A stretch of 64,000 nucleotides of DNA from Labrys sp. KNU-23 (GCF_008330945.1 NZ_CP043489.1:2553501-2617500); one strand, 5' to 3'. Positions 18,041 to 27,815 are shown, counted from the first letter of the stretch. Notes: generated from the sequence alone by a model not told the origin. Program-made: numbers and translations.

Positions 18041-19123
18041 TTGCGCATCCTGCATGTCTTGAATCATACACGCCGTCTCAACGGGCACGTGCACCTCACC
18101 ATCGATCTCGCCTGCATGCAGGCTCGGCTCGGCCATGAGGTCGCCATTGCCAGTGGCGATGGCGACTTCGATACCTTGCTGGCGGCCTATGGCGTGGAAA
18201 TGATCCGGATCGACCAGCGCCAGAAGCCTTTGGTGGCGCTGCGTGCGGTCGCCGCGCTCACCCGGCTGCTGCGTTCCCGCCGCTTCGACATCGTGCACGC
18301 CCATATGATGACGAGTGCGGTTCTGTGCTGGCCGGCCTGCAAGGCAGCAGGCGTGCCGCTGATCACCACGGTTCACAATGAGTTTGCGCGCAGCTCGGTG
18401 GCGATGGGTGTCGGCCGGCGGGTGATTGCCGTAAGCGACGCCGTCGCCCGTTCGATGGCCAAGCGCGGTATCCCGGCTTCCCGTATCCGCACCGTGCTGA
18501 ACGGGAATATCGGCTCGCCGCGCCTCTCGGCGCCGGCCGGCCCGCCTGCAGCGCTGGGCACGCCCTCGATTCTCTATGTCGGCGGCCTGCACCCGCGCAA
18601 GGGCGCGCCCGTCCTGCTGCGAGCCTTCGAGCGGGTGGCCAAGGAAGTTTCCGGAGCCTCGCTCCATTTCGTCGGCGACGGACCGCACCGCGCCGAATAC
18701 GAGGCCATGGCCGCGGCCATGCCATGTGCGGCAGCAATCACCTTTCACGGTGGCTGGGACGACCCCCGGCCATTCTTCAGGGGGGCGGACATCTTCGTAC
18801 TGCCGTCCCTGGCCGAGCCGGCCGGGCTGGTGCTGTCCGAAGCCAGCGAAGCGGGCTGCGCCATCGTCGCCTCCGATGTCGGCGGCGTGCCGGAAATGCT
18901 GGATGGCGGCAAGGCTGGCCTGCTGGTGCCGCCCGATGATCCCGCCCGCCTGGCCGAGGCCTTGATTTCCCTGCTCACCACGCCCGGCGCCTTGGCGGAG
19001 GGCAAGAGCCGTGCAGGCATGAATGCCGCGCGCATGACCCTGGACCGCGTGGTGGAGGAGACTTTTGCGGTCTATCGCGAATGCCTGCCGGCATCAGCCC
19101 CAGGTCAGAGGGTCGAGGCCTAG
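18041..19123 (+). CDS. Family 4 glycosyltransferase
   Basis: A GT-B fold enzyme of 360 residues. The N-terminal half has RILHVLNHTRRLNGHVH and an HAHMMTSAVLC motif. The C-terminal half has ILYVGGLHPRKGAPVLLRAF, LHFVGDGPHRAEYE and the catalytic E-x7-E (EPAGLVLSE), as in retaining GT4 enzymes. I favour the TTG at 18041 because it begins exactly with the usual RILHVLNH strand and has GAGAG seven bases upstream; an ATG at 18005 would add 12 residues. The last 30 bp overlap the convergent phosphotransferase gene. Confidence 0.87.
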   Translation: MRILHVLNHTRRLNGHVHLTIDLACMQARLGHEVAIASGDGDFDTLLAAYGVEMIRIDQRQKPLVALRAVAALTRLLRSRRFDIVHAHMMTSAVLCWPACKAAGVPLITTVHNEFARSSVAMGVGRRVIAVSDAVARSMAKRGIPASRIRTVLNGNIGSPRLSAPAGPPAALGTPSILYVGGLHPRKGAPVLLRAFERVAKEVSGASLHFVGDGPHRAEYEAMAAAMPCAAAITFHGGWDDPRPFFRGADIFVLPSLAEPAGLVLSEASEAGCAIVASDVGGVPEMLDGGKAGLLVPPDDPARLAEALISLLTTPGALAEGKSRAGMNAARMTLDRVVEETFAVYRECLPASAPGQRVEA

Positions 19124-19912
19124 ATAGAAGTCGAGCCTCTCCCGGTCGGGCCATTCCAGCCCGAGCACTTCGAACAGGCTGGCGAAAGCCGCCTGGGCCT
19201 GCTCCGGGCCGGACCAGCTCTCGCCGGCATTGGCCACCATCAGCGCAAGATCGGCATAGCGGTCCGCCGTGCCGAGGCGGCCAAGATCGATCATGCCGGT
19301 GCACCGCAGCGTGATGGGATCGACCATGAAATTGGGCATGCAGGCATCGCCATGGCAGACGACGCGATCGCCAGCCTCTTCCGCCAGGCGTTTTTCGCGC
19401 TGTGCCTCCAACGCTGCGAGGAGATCGGCCGGATCAGCCTCCTGCCGGTCCGGCGGCAGGAAGTCGGGATTGAGGGCGCTACGGGATACCACGTCGGCCG
19501 CGCGTGAGAGCATGGCCGACAGACCGCGTTCGAACGGGCAGTCCTCGGCCGCGAGCATATGCAGCGCGCCGATCCGGGCCGCGATCGACGGCCAGGCCTG
19601 CAGCAATTGACGCCCCTCGAGGTCACTCGCCGGCACGCCGGGTACTGCGCTGCTCACCAGGTAGGAGCCCTCCTCCCCTTCGTGCCAGTCGAGCACCTCG
19701 GGAGAGCCGAGATCGAAGCGGCTCAGCCATTCGACCCGCTGGCGTTCCCCCCTCAGGGCGGTGGCCCCCCGTCCCTTGGACAGTTTGGCAAAGGCCGCGC
19801 CATCGCTGCGGCGATAGACGCTGTCACCCGATTCGCCATGGCTGACCGGCAGCCATTCTCTTCCGGATGGCAAGGCTGGCAGCAGGCTGCGGGCATTGAA
19901 GGCCGAAGGCAT
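19094..19912 (-). CDS. Aminoglycoside O-phosphotransferase, APH(3'')/StrA-like
   Basis: A 272-residue kinase that, over most of its length, reads like APH(3'')-Ib (StrA), which phosphorylates streptomycin at 3''. Shared segments from memory are [83 protein letters not shown] and the exact DPLTWG end. Catalytic residues are H187-D189-N194 and D209. GGAG nine bases before this ATG decides the start and gives a length near StrA (267). There is no transposon, strB or integron around it, so it appears to be a resident chromosomal homologue. Confidence 0.88.
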   Translation of the reverse strand: MPSAFNARSLLPALPSGREWLPVSHGESGDSVYRRSDGAAFAKLSKGRGATALRGERQRVEWLSRFDLGSPEVLDWHEGEEGSYLVSSAVPGVPASDLEGRQLLQAWPSIAARIGALHMLAAEDCPFERGLSAMLSRAADVVSRSALNPDFLPPDRQEADPADLLAALEAQREKRLAEEAGDRVVCHGDACMPNFMVDPITLRCTGMIDLGRLGTADRYADLALMVANAGESWSGPEQAQAAFASLFEVLGLEWPDRERLDFYLGLDPLTWG

Positions 19913-20168
19913 GGCGAATCGCTCCGAAGCGGGAGCGGTGACCATAATGCAGAATAAGGCGACGACTGGACCGGGCACGCCGCGCAGCCCGTGCGGCCTG
20001 AGGCGCCGTGCGATGAGGCGAGATCACCGAGAATCGCAAGGACGCCTCCTCCGACACCGGAGCGGCCGACCATGCGCCTCGGGGTCGAGCGTGCCCCAGG
20101 CTGAAGGGAACCCATTGGTTCGCGGCGGTTTTTGCCCTATATCGAGGTCTCAATCACTCGGAAGCATC

Positions 20169-21047
20169 ATGTCTGGCCTCGCCAACCGCCCCTATCTGAA
20201 GATGAACGGCATCGGCAACGAGATCGTCGTGCTCGATCTCACCGACGGATCGCATGCCGTCACGCCGGCGGAAGCCCGCGCCATCGCGGCGCATGAGCCA
20301 TTCGACCAGTTGATGGTGCTCTATCCGCCGCAGCAGACGGGAACCGATGCCTTCATGCGCATCTTCAACGCCGACGGCTCCCAGTCGGGAGCCTGCGGCA
20401 ACGGTACGCGCTGCGTGTCCTGGTATCTGATGCCGGTGCTCGGCAAGGATCGCCTCGTGCTGCAGACCCCGACCAGCCTGGTCGACGCCCGGCGGGCGGG
20501 TGCCGATTTCACCGTCGATGATTTCACCGTCGACATGGGCCCGCCGGCCCTGGACTGGCAGGCGATCCCCCTTGCCCGGGATGCCGGTGACACCAAGGCC
20601 ATCGACTATGCCTATGGCCCGGCCGAGGCTCCCCTGCTGCGCGCACCAAGCGTGGTGAGCATGGGCAATCCCCATGCCGTGTTCTGGATCGACCGGGACC
20701 CGGCCGAGATCGACCTCGCTACCATCGGCCCGGCCATCGAGCACGATCCCCTGTTTCCCGAGCGGGTGAACGTCTCGATCGCGCAGGTCCGGAATGCCGG
20801 CCATATCGTGCTGCGCGTGTGGGAGCGCGGCGCCGGGCTCACCCGCGCCTGCGGCTCGGCCGCCTGCGCCACCGGCGTGGCGGCGGCGCGGCTTGGCCTT
20901 ACCGGGCGCAAGACCCGCATCAGCCTGCCGGGCGGCGATCTTCAGATCGAATGGCGCGAGGCCGATGGTCACGTGCTGATGACCGGCGCCGCCGAACTCG
21001 AACATGAGGGGCGCTTCGCGGCCTCCTGGTTCGCCGACGCGGCCTAG
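20169..21047 (+). CDS. dapF: Diaminopimelate epimerase
   Basis: A 292-residue DapF, converting LL- to meso-diaminopimelate for lysine and peptidoglycan. The two catalytic cysteines are visible in their motifs: C76 in GACGNGTRC and the second in [16 protein letters not shown]. The N-terminal [14 protein letters not shown] and the [10 protein letters not shown] block are typical. Length is slightly above E. coli DapF (274). The next gene, mtaB, follows in the same direction after 86 bp, an arrangement common in alphaproteobacteria. Confidence 0.95.
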   Translation: MSGLANRPYLKMNGIGNEIVVLDLTDGSHAVTPAEARAIAAHEPFDQLMVLYPPQQTGTDAFMRIFNADGSQSGACGNGTRCVSWYLMPVLGKDRLVLQTPTSLVDARRAGADFTVDDFTVDMGPPALDWQAIPLARDAGDTKAIDYAYGPAEAPLLRAPSVVSMGNPHAVFWIDRDPAEIDLATIGPAIEHDPLFPERVNVSIAQVRNAGHIVLRVWERGAGLTRACGSAACATGVAAARLGLTGRKTRISLPGGDLQIEWREADGHVLMTGAAELEHEGRFAASWFADAA

Positions 21048-21133
21048 AGGTCGTATTTGCCAAGGCACCGGTCGTGGGATCGGCGCGAACACAAGAAGGA
21101 CAGCGCCGGCCACGCCGGCATGCCAGAGCGCCC

Positions 21134-22372
21134 ATGACCGAGATCGTCACCTTCGGCTGCCGCCTCAACATCCACGAATCCGAGGCGATGAAGTCGGCTA
21201 TCGGCGCGCGTGATGACCTGACCGTGATCAATTCCTGCGCGGTGACGGCCGAGGCAGCGCGTCAGGCCAGGCAGGCGATCCGCCGCCTCAAGCGCGAGAA
21301 TCCCGAGCGGCGGATCGCCGTCACCGGTTGCGCCGCGCAGACGGATGCAGCCAGCTTCACCGCCATGCCGGAAGTCGATTTCGTGATCGGCAATGCCGAA
21401 AAGCTGAAAGCCCAGACCTGGGCCTCCCTCGCGGGGGCGCCGGGCAAGCTCGTGACCTCCGACATCATGACGGCGCGCGACATTGCCTTGCCGCAGGTCG
21501 AGCGTTTCGAAGGCCGGGCACGTGGCTTCGTGCAAGTCCAGAATGGCTGCGATCATCGCTGCACCTTCTGCATCATTCCCTTCGGCCGCGGCAATTCGCG
21601 TTCCCTGCCCCCGGAGACGGTGATCGCGCAGATCCGCCGCCTGGTCGAGGCGGGCTATAAGGAGATCGTGCTGACCGGCGTCGATCTCACCAGCTATGGA
21701 CCGGACCTGGCCGATCCCCTGCCCCTTGGCACGCTGGTGCGCCGCATTCTGCGCGAAATACCGGAACTGGCGCGCCTGCGCCTTTCCTCCATCGATTCGG
21801 TCGAGGCCGATACCGATCTGATGCGGGCTCTGGCGGAGGAGGAGCGGCTGATGCCGCATCTGCATCTGTCCCTGCAGGCCGGCGACGATCTCATTCTCAA
21901 GCGCATGAAGCGTCGGCATCTGCGCCAGGATGCGATCGGTTTCTGTGCCGAGGCTCGAAGCCTGCGGCCCGACATGGTGTTCGGGGCCGACCTGATCGCC
22001 GGCTTTCCCACCGAGGACGAGGCGATGTTCACCCGTTCGCTCGATCTCATCGAGGAATGCGGCATCACCTACCTGCACGCCTTCCCCTTCTCGCCGCGGC
22101 CCGGCACACCGGCGGCCCGAATGCCACCCGTCGACAAGGCTGAGGTAAAGCAGCGGGCCGCCCGTTTGCGGGATGCCGGCGACCGCGCAATGGCGCGTTT
22201 TTTTGCCAGCGAGGCCGGTGGGACCCGCGAGATCCTGATGGAGCGGGGCGGCATCGGCCGCACTGCGCAATTCGCGGCGGTACGGCCCGACAGGCCGATC
22301 GACGCCGGCAGTTTCATGCGGGTGCGGATCGAGGGACAGCAGGGCCGGGAACTGACAGCGACGGCGTTGTAG
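21134..22372 (+). CDS. mtaB: tRNA t6A37 methylthiotransferase MtaB
   Basis: A 412-residue radical-SAM methylthiotransferase that makes ms2t6A37 in tRNAs. The N-terminal UPF0004 domain has its three cluster cysteines (TFGCRLN, NSCAVT, VTGCAAQ). The radical-SAM CxxxCxxC is in NGCDHRCTFCIIPFGRGNSRS. DLIAGFPTEDEAMF and HAFPFSPRPGTPAARM are also MtaB-like. The C-terminal TRAM region is short. Start MTEIVTFGC follows dapF closely, suggesting a joint transcript. Confidence 0.93.
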   Translation: MTEIVTFGCRLNIHESEAMKSAIGARDDLTVINSCAVTAEAARQARQAIRRLKRENPERRIAVTGCAAQTDAASFTAMPEVDFVIGNAEKLKAQTWASLAGAPGKLVTSDIMTARDIALPQVERFEGRARGFVQVQNGCDHRCTFCIIPFGRGNSRSLPPETVIAQIRRLVEAGYKEIVLTGVDLTSYGPDLADPLPLGTLVRRILREIPELARLRLSSIDSVEADTDLMRALAEEERLMPHLHLSLQAGDDLILKRMKRRHLRQDAIGFCAEARSLRPDMVFGADLIAGFPTEDEAMFTRSLDLIEECGITYLHAFPFSPRPGTPAARMPPVDKAEVKQRAARLRDAGDRAMARFFASEAGGTREILMERGGIGRTAQFAAVRPDRPIDAGSFMRVRIEGQQGRELTATAL

Positions 22373-22572
22373 GGAACAGACCCGGCCGCGATCCCCTTGC
22401 CTGACACAATTGCGCCATGTCTGATTCATCGGCCATTCAGCCTGGGAACGCCAAGATGGCTCCGACAGCAATTGCATCGGCAAGATTTACGTAACGTTTA
22501 CCTTGTTGGAATGCGCTTGAGAGATTCCATGCGCATGATGGACCCGCTGACTGAGCGGCCTCGGAGACCGGC

Positions 22573-23388
22573 GTGACGATTCCGCATTTCTTTCGATCGG
22601 CGCTCGGCGCCGGCCTTTTCATCACCGCAGGCCTGGCGCCTTCCCTGGCCGCGGCTGCCAGCGCCAGGACGGCGATAGATTATGGTGTCACCCTTGCCGG
22701 CTTTCCCATCGGCACAGCCAATCTCGCCATCAATCTGAGCGAGGGCGGCCCCTACAAGATCGACGCCGCCGCCAAGGTCGGCGGATTGATCAGGCTGATC
22801 AGTGATGGCCGGGGCTCGGCCTCCTCGTCGGGAAAGCTCGGCCCCAGCCAGGTCCGCCCGTCGGCCTATACGCTCACCTCGGTAGCGGGCAAGAAGCCGC
22901 AATCAGTGCAGATGGCGCTTGCGGGCGGCAATGTCACCGCCCTGCAATTGCAGCCCGACCTACCGCCTCGCAAGGACAGGGTGCCGCTCACGGACGCCAA
23001 CAAACACGGCGTGATCGATCCTCTTTCAGCCATCCTGGTACCGGTTTCCGGCGGCGCGAGTCTCGACGCCTCGGCATGCCGGCGCTCCCTTCCGGTGTTC
23101 GACGGAGCCCAGCGCTTCGACATCAAGCTGTCCTATGCCCGAACCGAGCAGGTCAGCGGCAAGGGCTACGCCGGCCCCGCCATCGTCTGCTCGGCGCGCT
23201 ATGTGCCTATTGCCGGGCACCGGCCTTCGCGTTCCCAGACCAAGTTCATGGTCGATAATCGCGACATCGAGCTCTGGCTTGCGCCGATCGCCGAGACCCA
23301 TGTGCTCGCTCCCTTCAAGATCGTCATAGGCACGCAGATCGGTCGCCTGACCCTCACCGCATCCCGCTTTGGTGGCGACGGGAACTGA
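22573..23388 (+). CDS. DUF3108-type secreted protein
   Basis: A 271-residue exported protein: signal peptide to about residue 32, then a beta-rich domain opening IDYGVTLAGFPIGTANLAIN, as in DUF3108 proteins of alphaproteobacteria. Two Cys (about 167 and 209) may form a disulphide. The function is unknown; DUF3108 proteins are periplasmic or outer-membrane associated. The GTG start has GGAG eight bases upstream. A 10-bp hairpin without T tract follows at 23397-23421. Confidence 0.8.
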   Translation: MTIPHFFRSALGAGLFITAGLAPSLAAAASARTAIDYGVTLAGFPIGTANLAINLSEGGPYKIDAAAKVGGLIRLISDGRGSASSSGKLGPSQVRPSAYTLTSVAGKKPQSVQMALAGGNVTALQLQPDLPPRKDRVPLTDANKHGVIDPLSAILVPVSGGASLDASACRRSLPVFDGAQRFDIKLSYARTEQVSGKGYAGPAIVCSARYVPIAGHRPSRSQTKFMVDNRDIELWLAPIAETHVLAPFKIVIGTQIGRLTLTASRFGGDGN

Positions 23389-23396
23389 ACCGGATG

Positions 23397-23421
23397 CTGC
23401 CGTCCCGGAATGGGACGGCAG
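23397..23421 (+). terminator. Terminator-like hairpin after the DUF3108 gene
   Basis: CTGCCGTCCC and GGGACGGCAG form a perfect 10-bp stem with a GGAAT loop nine bases after the stop codon. No T tract follows, so termination may need Rho or the structure may protect the 3' end. Confidence 0.5.
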
Positions 23422-23706
23422 GGTTAAACTCGACATCGGCCGAGTTCGGCTGAGTTCGATCCCAGCTCCTGCGACAATCTGGATCGGGTTGTTTTTAGCC
23501 GACTATCGATTGCCTGGCTTTGGTTTATCCAAGTAGGGATGGACCGCTGTCGGGCTGCGCTTTTCCGTGCATCTGGAACCAGGGGGGCGAATTTCGTGGC
23601 CATCCATCGATGTCGAGCTCAATTTCCCTGCTCTGTTTGGCCAGTGCCGCTCGCCCCGCGAATTGCCGAGGCAAGCCCGGCTTCTTCCGATTCGTCGGTG
23701 ATTCGT
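23422..23706. other. Intergenic stretch without recognisable content
   Basis: No gene, clear repeat or RNA structure is seen. Base composition is less GC-rich than the surroundings (for example TTTTTAGCCGACTATCGATT around 23491), which fits non-coding DNA. Confidence 0.35.
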
Positions 23707-24030
23707 TCAGGGTATGGTTGCATTCTCCGCCGAAGTTAATCGAGGCAGGCCGGCGATAAATTGCCGACTTAATTCCTTGTCAACCATGATCTGGAGCAAA
23801 GGATGCGGGTAGAGGATGCCAAGCCTGCCATCCGGCGCAAAGGCAAAGCCCACTCCCATTTTGCCGCCCTCGAAGCCGGCGTCGTGAACCTCCAATCCCG
23901 CCGGGGAAACGCCCGTGAACGCCAGGGTTTGCAGGGCGCCGAACTTGACGAGGCCGGCTTGAACCGAAGCGGCAGGCGCATACGGCGGCGGTCGCGTGAC
24001 GATCGTCGAGGGATACGGATCGCATCGGAA
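23707..24030 (-). pseudogene. Coding-like 3' fragment of an unrecognised gene (possible pseudogene)
   Basis: About 107 codons in one frame look coding: G/C-rich third positions and a sensible sequence (DPYPSTIVTRPPPYAPAASV, LQTLAFTGVSPAGLEVHDAG, FAFAPDGRLGILYPHP). No start codon with a ribosome binding site is found: upstream the frame turns into Arg/Gln-rich, non-coding-like sequence. The GVSPAG...PDGRLG ending is reminiscent of short C-terminal domains in some serine-hydrolase families, but I cannot name it. A truncated remnant is the simplest reading; a short gene with an unusual start is possible. Confidence 0.35.
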
Positions 24031-24143
24031 CCTCCGGTGGTCGTGGTCCTCCCTCGGCTGTGATCCAAGATCCGATGCAAGCGGCCTCCATTGAGCCGGC
24101 GCAAATCGCCTACGCCTTTCGGGGCCTGCCTGTCTACGCGCCT

Positions 24144-24965
24144 TCAATCGATCTCGAAGACGCCGGTGACCGGCACGTGATCGGAAGGCCGTTCCCAGCC
24201 GCGGGCTTCGCTGAGAATCTCGATCGATCGAGCCGTGCCGGTCAGGCTCGGGCTCGCCCAGATATGATCCAGCCGCCGGCCTCGATTGGAGGCGAGCCAG
24301 TCAGCCGCGCGGTAACTCCACCAGGTGTAAAGCTTGGCCGGTTCGGGCGTGAATTCACGCATCAGGTCGATCCAGCCACCCACGGCGATCATCGCTTTCA
24401 TCGCCTCGGTTTCAACCGGCGTATGCGAGACGACGTCCAGCAATTGCTTGTGGCTCCAGACATCATGCTCGAAAGGCGCAATGTTGAGATCCCCCACCAG
24501 CAAGGCACGCTCATTGGCTTGCGGGAAATCTCCGGCAAACCAGGCGTGCATCTCCGCCAGAAAGTCCAGCTTGTGCCCGAACTTCGGATTGAGCTCGCGG
24601 TTGGGAATGTCCCCGCCTGCCGGTACGTAGAAATTATGAAGGGTGAGGGGCTGTTTCAGGCCGGCGCCGGCCCCGAGGCGTATGGAGATATGCCGGGCAT
24701 CCCCCTTCTGGCAGAATTCTCGCTTGTCGACCGTCTCGAAGGGCAAGCGCGAGAAGATCGCCACGCCATGATAGCCCTTCTGCCCATTGAAGGCGATATG
24801 CTCGAAACCGAGCTTGCGCACATCGTTGAGGGGGAATTTGCCATCCTCGACCTTGGTTTCCTGCAGGCAGAGGATGTCCGGGTTCCTCTCCCTTACAAGA
24901 CGCTCTACCAGTCCCATGCGCAGACGGACCGAATTGATATTCCAGGTGGTGAGGGAGATCTGCAT
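24144..24965 (-). CDS. xthA: Exodeoxyribonuclease III
   Basis: A 273-residue AP endonuclease/3'-5' exonuclease of base-excision repair. Family motifs are present: ISLTTWNINSVRLR, ILCLQETKVEDGKFP (metal-binding Glu), GYHGVAIFSR, LLVGDLNIAPFEHDVW, SNRGRRLDHIWAS and the final SDHVPVTGVFEID (catalytic Asp-His). Length is typical. The ATG at 24965 is chosen because it begins directly with the first beta-strand. Confidence 0.95.
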   Translation of the reverse strand: MQISLTTWNINSVRLRMGLVERLVRERNPDILCLQETKVEDGKFPLNDVRKLGFEHIAFNGQKGYHGVAIFSRLPFETVDKREFCQKGDARHISIRLGAGAGLKQPLTLHNFYVPAGGDIPNRELNPKFGHKLDFLAEMHAWFAGDFPQANERALLVGDLNIAPFEHDVWSHKQLLDVVSHTPVETEAMKAMIAVGGWIDLMREFTPEPAKLYTWWSYRAADWLASNRGRRLDHIWASPSLTGTARSIEILSEARGWERPSDHVPVTGVFEID

Positions 24966-25353
24966 GAAAAAGGCACTCGGGTGAAGGTGTCGGCCACGCC
25001 TGACGTGGCGCATCTGTGCGGCATCCTGGTTGGCTGGGCGGCGCTTCCTGTGGGAACCGAAGTCGATCTTGTCCGCCACCTCGCCCCGTCACGTCCCGAC
25101 ATCGGTCTGATCGCGATCAAGGGAGGATCAAAGGACATTCGGCCCTCGATCCGATTCCGCCATCGGACCGGTGTCGTATGTCCTTGTTATTGCTCCATTT
25201 TCAGAAAACCGAGCCTATTTTTGAGCGCGATGCTCAGCAAGAACGCTCTTGGCTGAACGCTCGTCTGCTCCAACGCCCTGCTTCCGGCCAATCCGACGGA
25301 CTGGCTATAGCATCGCTGCGATTGAAGATACCGCCGTCCAACCGCGAAACGCT
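24966..25353. other. Intergenic region between xthA and parB
   Basis: No supported gene. The part next to parB (25240-25353) contains GGACTGGCT and GAAACGCTCTAG segments that resemble 755-838, again pointing to a small dispersed intergenic repeat. It should hold the xthA promoter and the parB transcript end. Confidence 0.35.
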
Positions 25354-26232
25354 CTAGCCACGCAGCCGGCGGCAGATGTCGTCGAGCTGCTCGAGCGATT
25401 TGTAGCGAATCTTCAGCTCGCCGCCGTCGCCGCGATGATCGAGTACGACCTTGAGGCCAAGCACGTCCGAGATGGTTCGCTCCAGCGCAATCGTATCGGG
25501 ATCTTTCTCGATACGGCTGCGCGCCCTCAACGTCTTGCCGGCACTTTGCGACTGATCCTGCACGATGCTTTCGGCGTCGCGCACCGACATGTTCTCGTCG
25601 ATGATCAGTCGGGCCACGCTTTCAGGATCGGAGACCGAGAGGAGCGCGCGGGCATGCCCGGCGGTCAACTTGCCGTTCACCACATTGGTCTTGATCGCGT
25701 CCGGAAGCTTGAGCAGCCGCAGCGTGTTCGCCACATGGCTACGGCTCTTGCCGATCACCTTGGCAAGGTCGTTCTGAGAATAGGAAAATTCCTCGATCAG
25801 ACGATCATAGCCAACCGCTTCTTCGATGGCGTTGAGGTCAGCGCGCTGAACGTTTTCGATGATTGCGAGTTCGAGCGCTTCCTTATCCGAAGCCTCGACG
25901 ATCGTTACGGGTACATCATGAAGCCCGGCTCGTTGCGCAGCGCGCCAGCGGCGCTCACCCGCGATGATTTCATAGGCATCCATACTGCCGGCGACGGCGC
26001 GAACCAGGATTGGCTGAATGATGCCCTTCTCGCGAACGGAATTTGCGAGATCCTCCAGTTCATCCTCGCTGAAATTCTGGCGCGGATTCTTCGGATTCGG
26101 CCGCAGAAACCCGGTCGGCACCCGGCGTTGACCACGAGCCCGTTCGATTGCCGATCCTTCCTCGCCGGCATCACCAATCAGGGCAGCCAGGCCGCGACCC
26201 AGGCGCGGTCGCATTTTGTCGTCAGAAGTCAT
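25354..26232 (-). CDS. parB: Chromosome-partitioning protein ParB
   Basis: A 292-residue ParB, the CTP-dependent DNA clamp that loads at parS. The CTP-binding N-terminal domain carries GERRWRAAQ (92-100) and ENVQRADLNAIEEA (126-139). The helix-turn-helix is SQNDLAKVIGKSRSHVANTLRLLKL, and a C-terminal dimerisation domain ends YKSLEQLDDICRRLRG. Its parS targets are in this window: one perfect site inside rsmG and three variant sites at 33565-33632. It lies nine bp after parA and is cotranscribed with it. Confidence 0.97.
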   Translation of the reverse strand: MTSDDKMRPRLGRGLAALIGDAGEEGSAIERARGQRRVPTGFLRPNPKNPRQNFSEDELEDLANSVREKGIIQPILVRAVAGSMDAYEIIAGERRWRAAQRAGLHDVPVTIVEASDKEALELAIIENVQRADLNAIEEAVGYDRLIEEFSYSQNDLAKVIGKSRSHVANTLRLLKLPDAIKTNVVNGKLTAGHARALLSVSDPESVARLIIDENMSVRDAESIVQDQSQSAGKTLRARSRIEKDPDTIALERTISDVLGLKVVLDHRGDGGELKIRYKSLEQLDDICRRLRG

Positions 26233-26241
26233 GGTCGATCC

Positions 26242-27039
26242 TTACGCAGCACGCAGCATTTTCTCGCGCTGAATCACTTCGGAGGCGAGACGAACATAGG
26301 CCTGGCTACCCGGGCATTTGAGGTCATAAAGCAGAGAGGGCTTGCCATATGAAGGCGCTTCGGACACGCGTACATTACGCGGTATCACCGTCTGATAGAC
26401 CTTCTCACCGAGAAATTCACGGACGTCGGCCACGACCTGCCCGGAAAGATTGTTGCGCGCATCATACATGGTCAGCACCACGCCATGAATGCTGAGATGC
26501 GGATTGAGTGAATTGCGAACCTGTTCAACCGTGCGCAGGAGCTGCGACAACCCCTCCAGCGCGAAGAACTCACATTGCAGAGGCACCAGCACCGCATCCG
26601 CCGCCGCCATGGAGTTTACCGTCAGGAGATTGAGCGAAGGTGGGCAATCCACCAGCACATAGGAACAGGGGAAATCGCTCGACGCCGCCAGGGCATGAAT
26701 CGCCTTGCGCAAACGAAAGGCCCGATCACGCTCCCCGGCGATTTCAAGCTCGACACCGAGTAGATCCATATTGGACGGCGCAATATGCAACCGCGGCACC
26801 ACGGTCTCGACGATCGCCGAGCGCAGATCGCAATCGCCCACCATCACATCATAGGTGGTCCGCACACGTTGTTTCATGCCGATGCCAAGGCCGGTCGAAG
26901 CATTACCCTGCGGATCGAGATCAATGATCAGCACATCCTCACCGATTGCGGCGAGCGCAGTGCCAAGATTGATGGCTGTCGTGGTTTTGCCGACCCCACC
27001 CTTTTGATTGGCAATAGCGAGAATACGCGGCAACGTCAT
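26242..27039 (-). CDS. parA: Chromosome-partitioning ATPase ParA
   Basis: A 265-residue deviant-Walker ATPase: KGGVGKTTTAINLG (13-26) with the signature lysine, VLIIDLDPQGNAS (Walker A' side), YVLVDCPPSLN (Walker B) and the C-terminal VRVSEAPSYGKP block. It drives segregation of ParB-parS complexes. The start MTLPRILAIANQ is preferred over one nine bases upstream, whose ribosome binding site would be too close. Order rsmG-parA-parB is the usual origin-proximal operon. Confidence 0.96.
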   Translation of the reverse strand: MTLPRILAIANQKGGVGKTTTAINLGTALAAIGEDVLIIDLDPQGNASTGLGIGMKQRVRTTYDVMVGDCDLRSAIVETVVPRLHIAPSNMDLLGVELEIAGERDRAFRLRKAIHALAASSDFPCSYVLVDCPPSLNLLTVNSMAAADAVLVPLQCEFFALEGLSQLLRTVEQVRNSLNPHLSIHGVVLTMYDARNNLSGQVVADVREFLGEKVYQTVIPRNVRVSEAPSYGKPSLLYDLKCPGSQAYVRLASEVIQREKMLRAA

Positions 27040-27087
27040 GGCACCCATCTTTCCTGCAGCCTGAAGCGTGGAAATGGCATCTAAATA

Positions 27088-27732
27088 TCACCCGTCCAGG
27101 CGCCTTGTCGCGGCTTCAATCGAAACAATCTGCCCGGTCGAGTCAGTAAGGCTCGGTATCAATTCGGCCTGGATATTCCAATATTTAGTTGCTTGGGTCA
27201 ATTCCTGCTCTACATCTTGACCCTTGAGAAACAGGGCCCGGGCGCCGGTTTTCAACAACTCCGCACTGTAATCCAGCAATTCGGGCAGGGATGCCAGGGC
27301 ACGCGCCGTGATCAGATCCGCCCGATCCGGCCAGTTGGAGACGAAATCCTCAATCCGGACCGCATGCACTGTTGCCGGTGCGCCAGTTGCGCGGGCCACT
27401 TCGCGCAGGAAGGATGCCTTGCGACCATTCGACTCGACCAGATGTACGCGAAATCCTGAAACGGACTTGTTGGCGATGGCCAAGACCATGCCAGGGAAGC
27501 CCGCACCGCTGCCAAGATCCACAATCGTCCTGGCCTTGCCGAGAAGGGGAAGCAATTGAGCACTGTCTGCGACGTGTCGCGTCCAGACCTGCGAAAGGGT
27601 CGACGGTGCCACCAGATTCTTGATCTTCTGCCAGCGCTGCAGCAGCTCGACATAGAGGTCAAAGTCTCCAACTGTTTCACGTGAAACAGGGAGGGATTGA
27701 AGGGCTTCGCGGCGATCGCTCTCAAGAGTCAT
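27088..27732 (-). CDS. rsmG: 16S rRNA (guanine527-N7) methyltransferase RsmG
   Basis: A 214-residue class I SAM methyltransferase with the glycine motif TIVDLGSGAGFPGMVLAI and the flanking VAPSTLSQVWTRHVADSAQLLP block typical of GidB/RsmG. It methylates G527 of 16S rRNA; loss causes low-level streptomycin resistance in other bacteria. The coding sequence contains a perfect parS (27673-27688), which is read as PVSRETV near the N-terminus, so the centromere site is embedded in an essential reading frame position. Confidence 0.95.
   Translation of the reverse strand: MTLESDRREALQSLPVSRETVGDFDLYVELLQRWQKIKNLVAPSTLSQVWTRHVADSAQLLPLLGKARTIVDLGSGAGFPGMVLAIANKSVSGFRVHLVESNGRKASFLREVARATGAPATVHAVRIEDFVSNWPDRADLITARALASLPELLDYSAELLKTGARALFLKGQDVEQELTQATKYWNIQAELIPSLTDSTGQIVSIEAATRRLDG
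27673..27688. promoter_or_regulatory. parS: Perfect parS centromere site
   Basis: TGTTTCACGTGAAACA, a 16-bp perfect palindrome identical to the ParB binding consensus. It lies within rsmG, about 9.7 kb from the candidate oriC, and contains no GANTC site. Confidence 0.93.
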
Positions 27733-27815
27733 GGCTGGACCATGGCCGATCCGGCCTAGAGAGGCAAGTGAGACCTGCAACAATCCAAGGTTTCGACTGT
27801 CTGGCGAGGATTGGT

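Noticed and set aside
24966-25079. N-terminal extension or small gene upstream of xthA
   Set aside because: The frame is open but Arg/His-rich without family features; exonuclease III begins at 24965.
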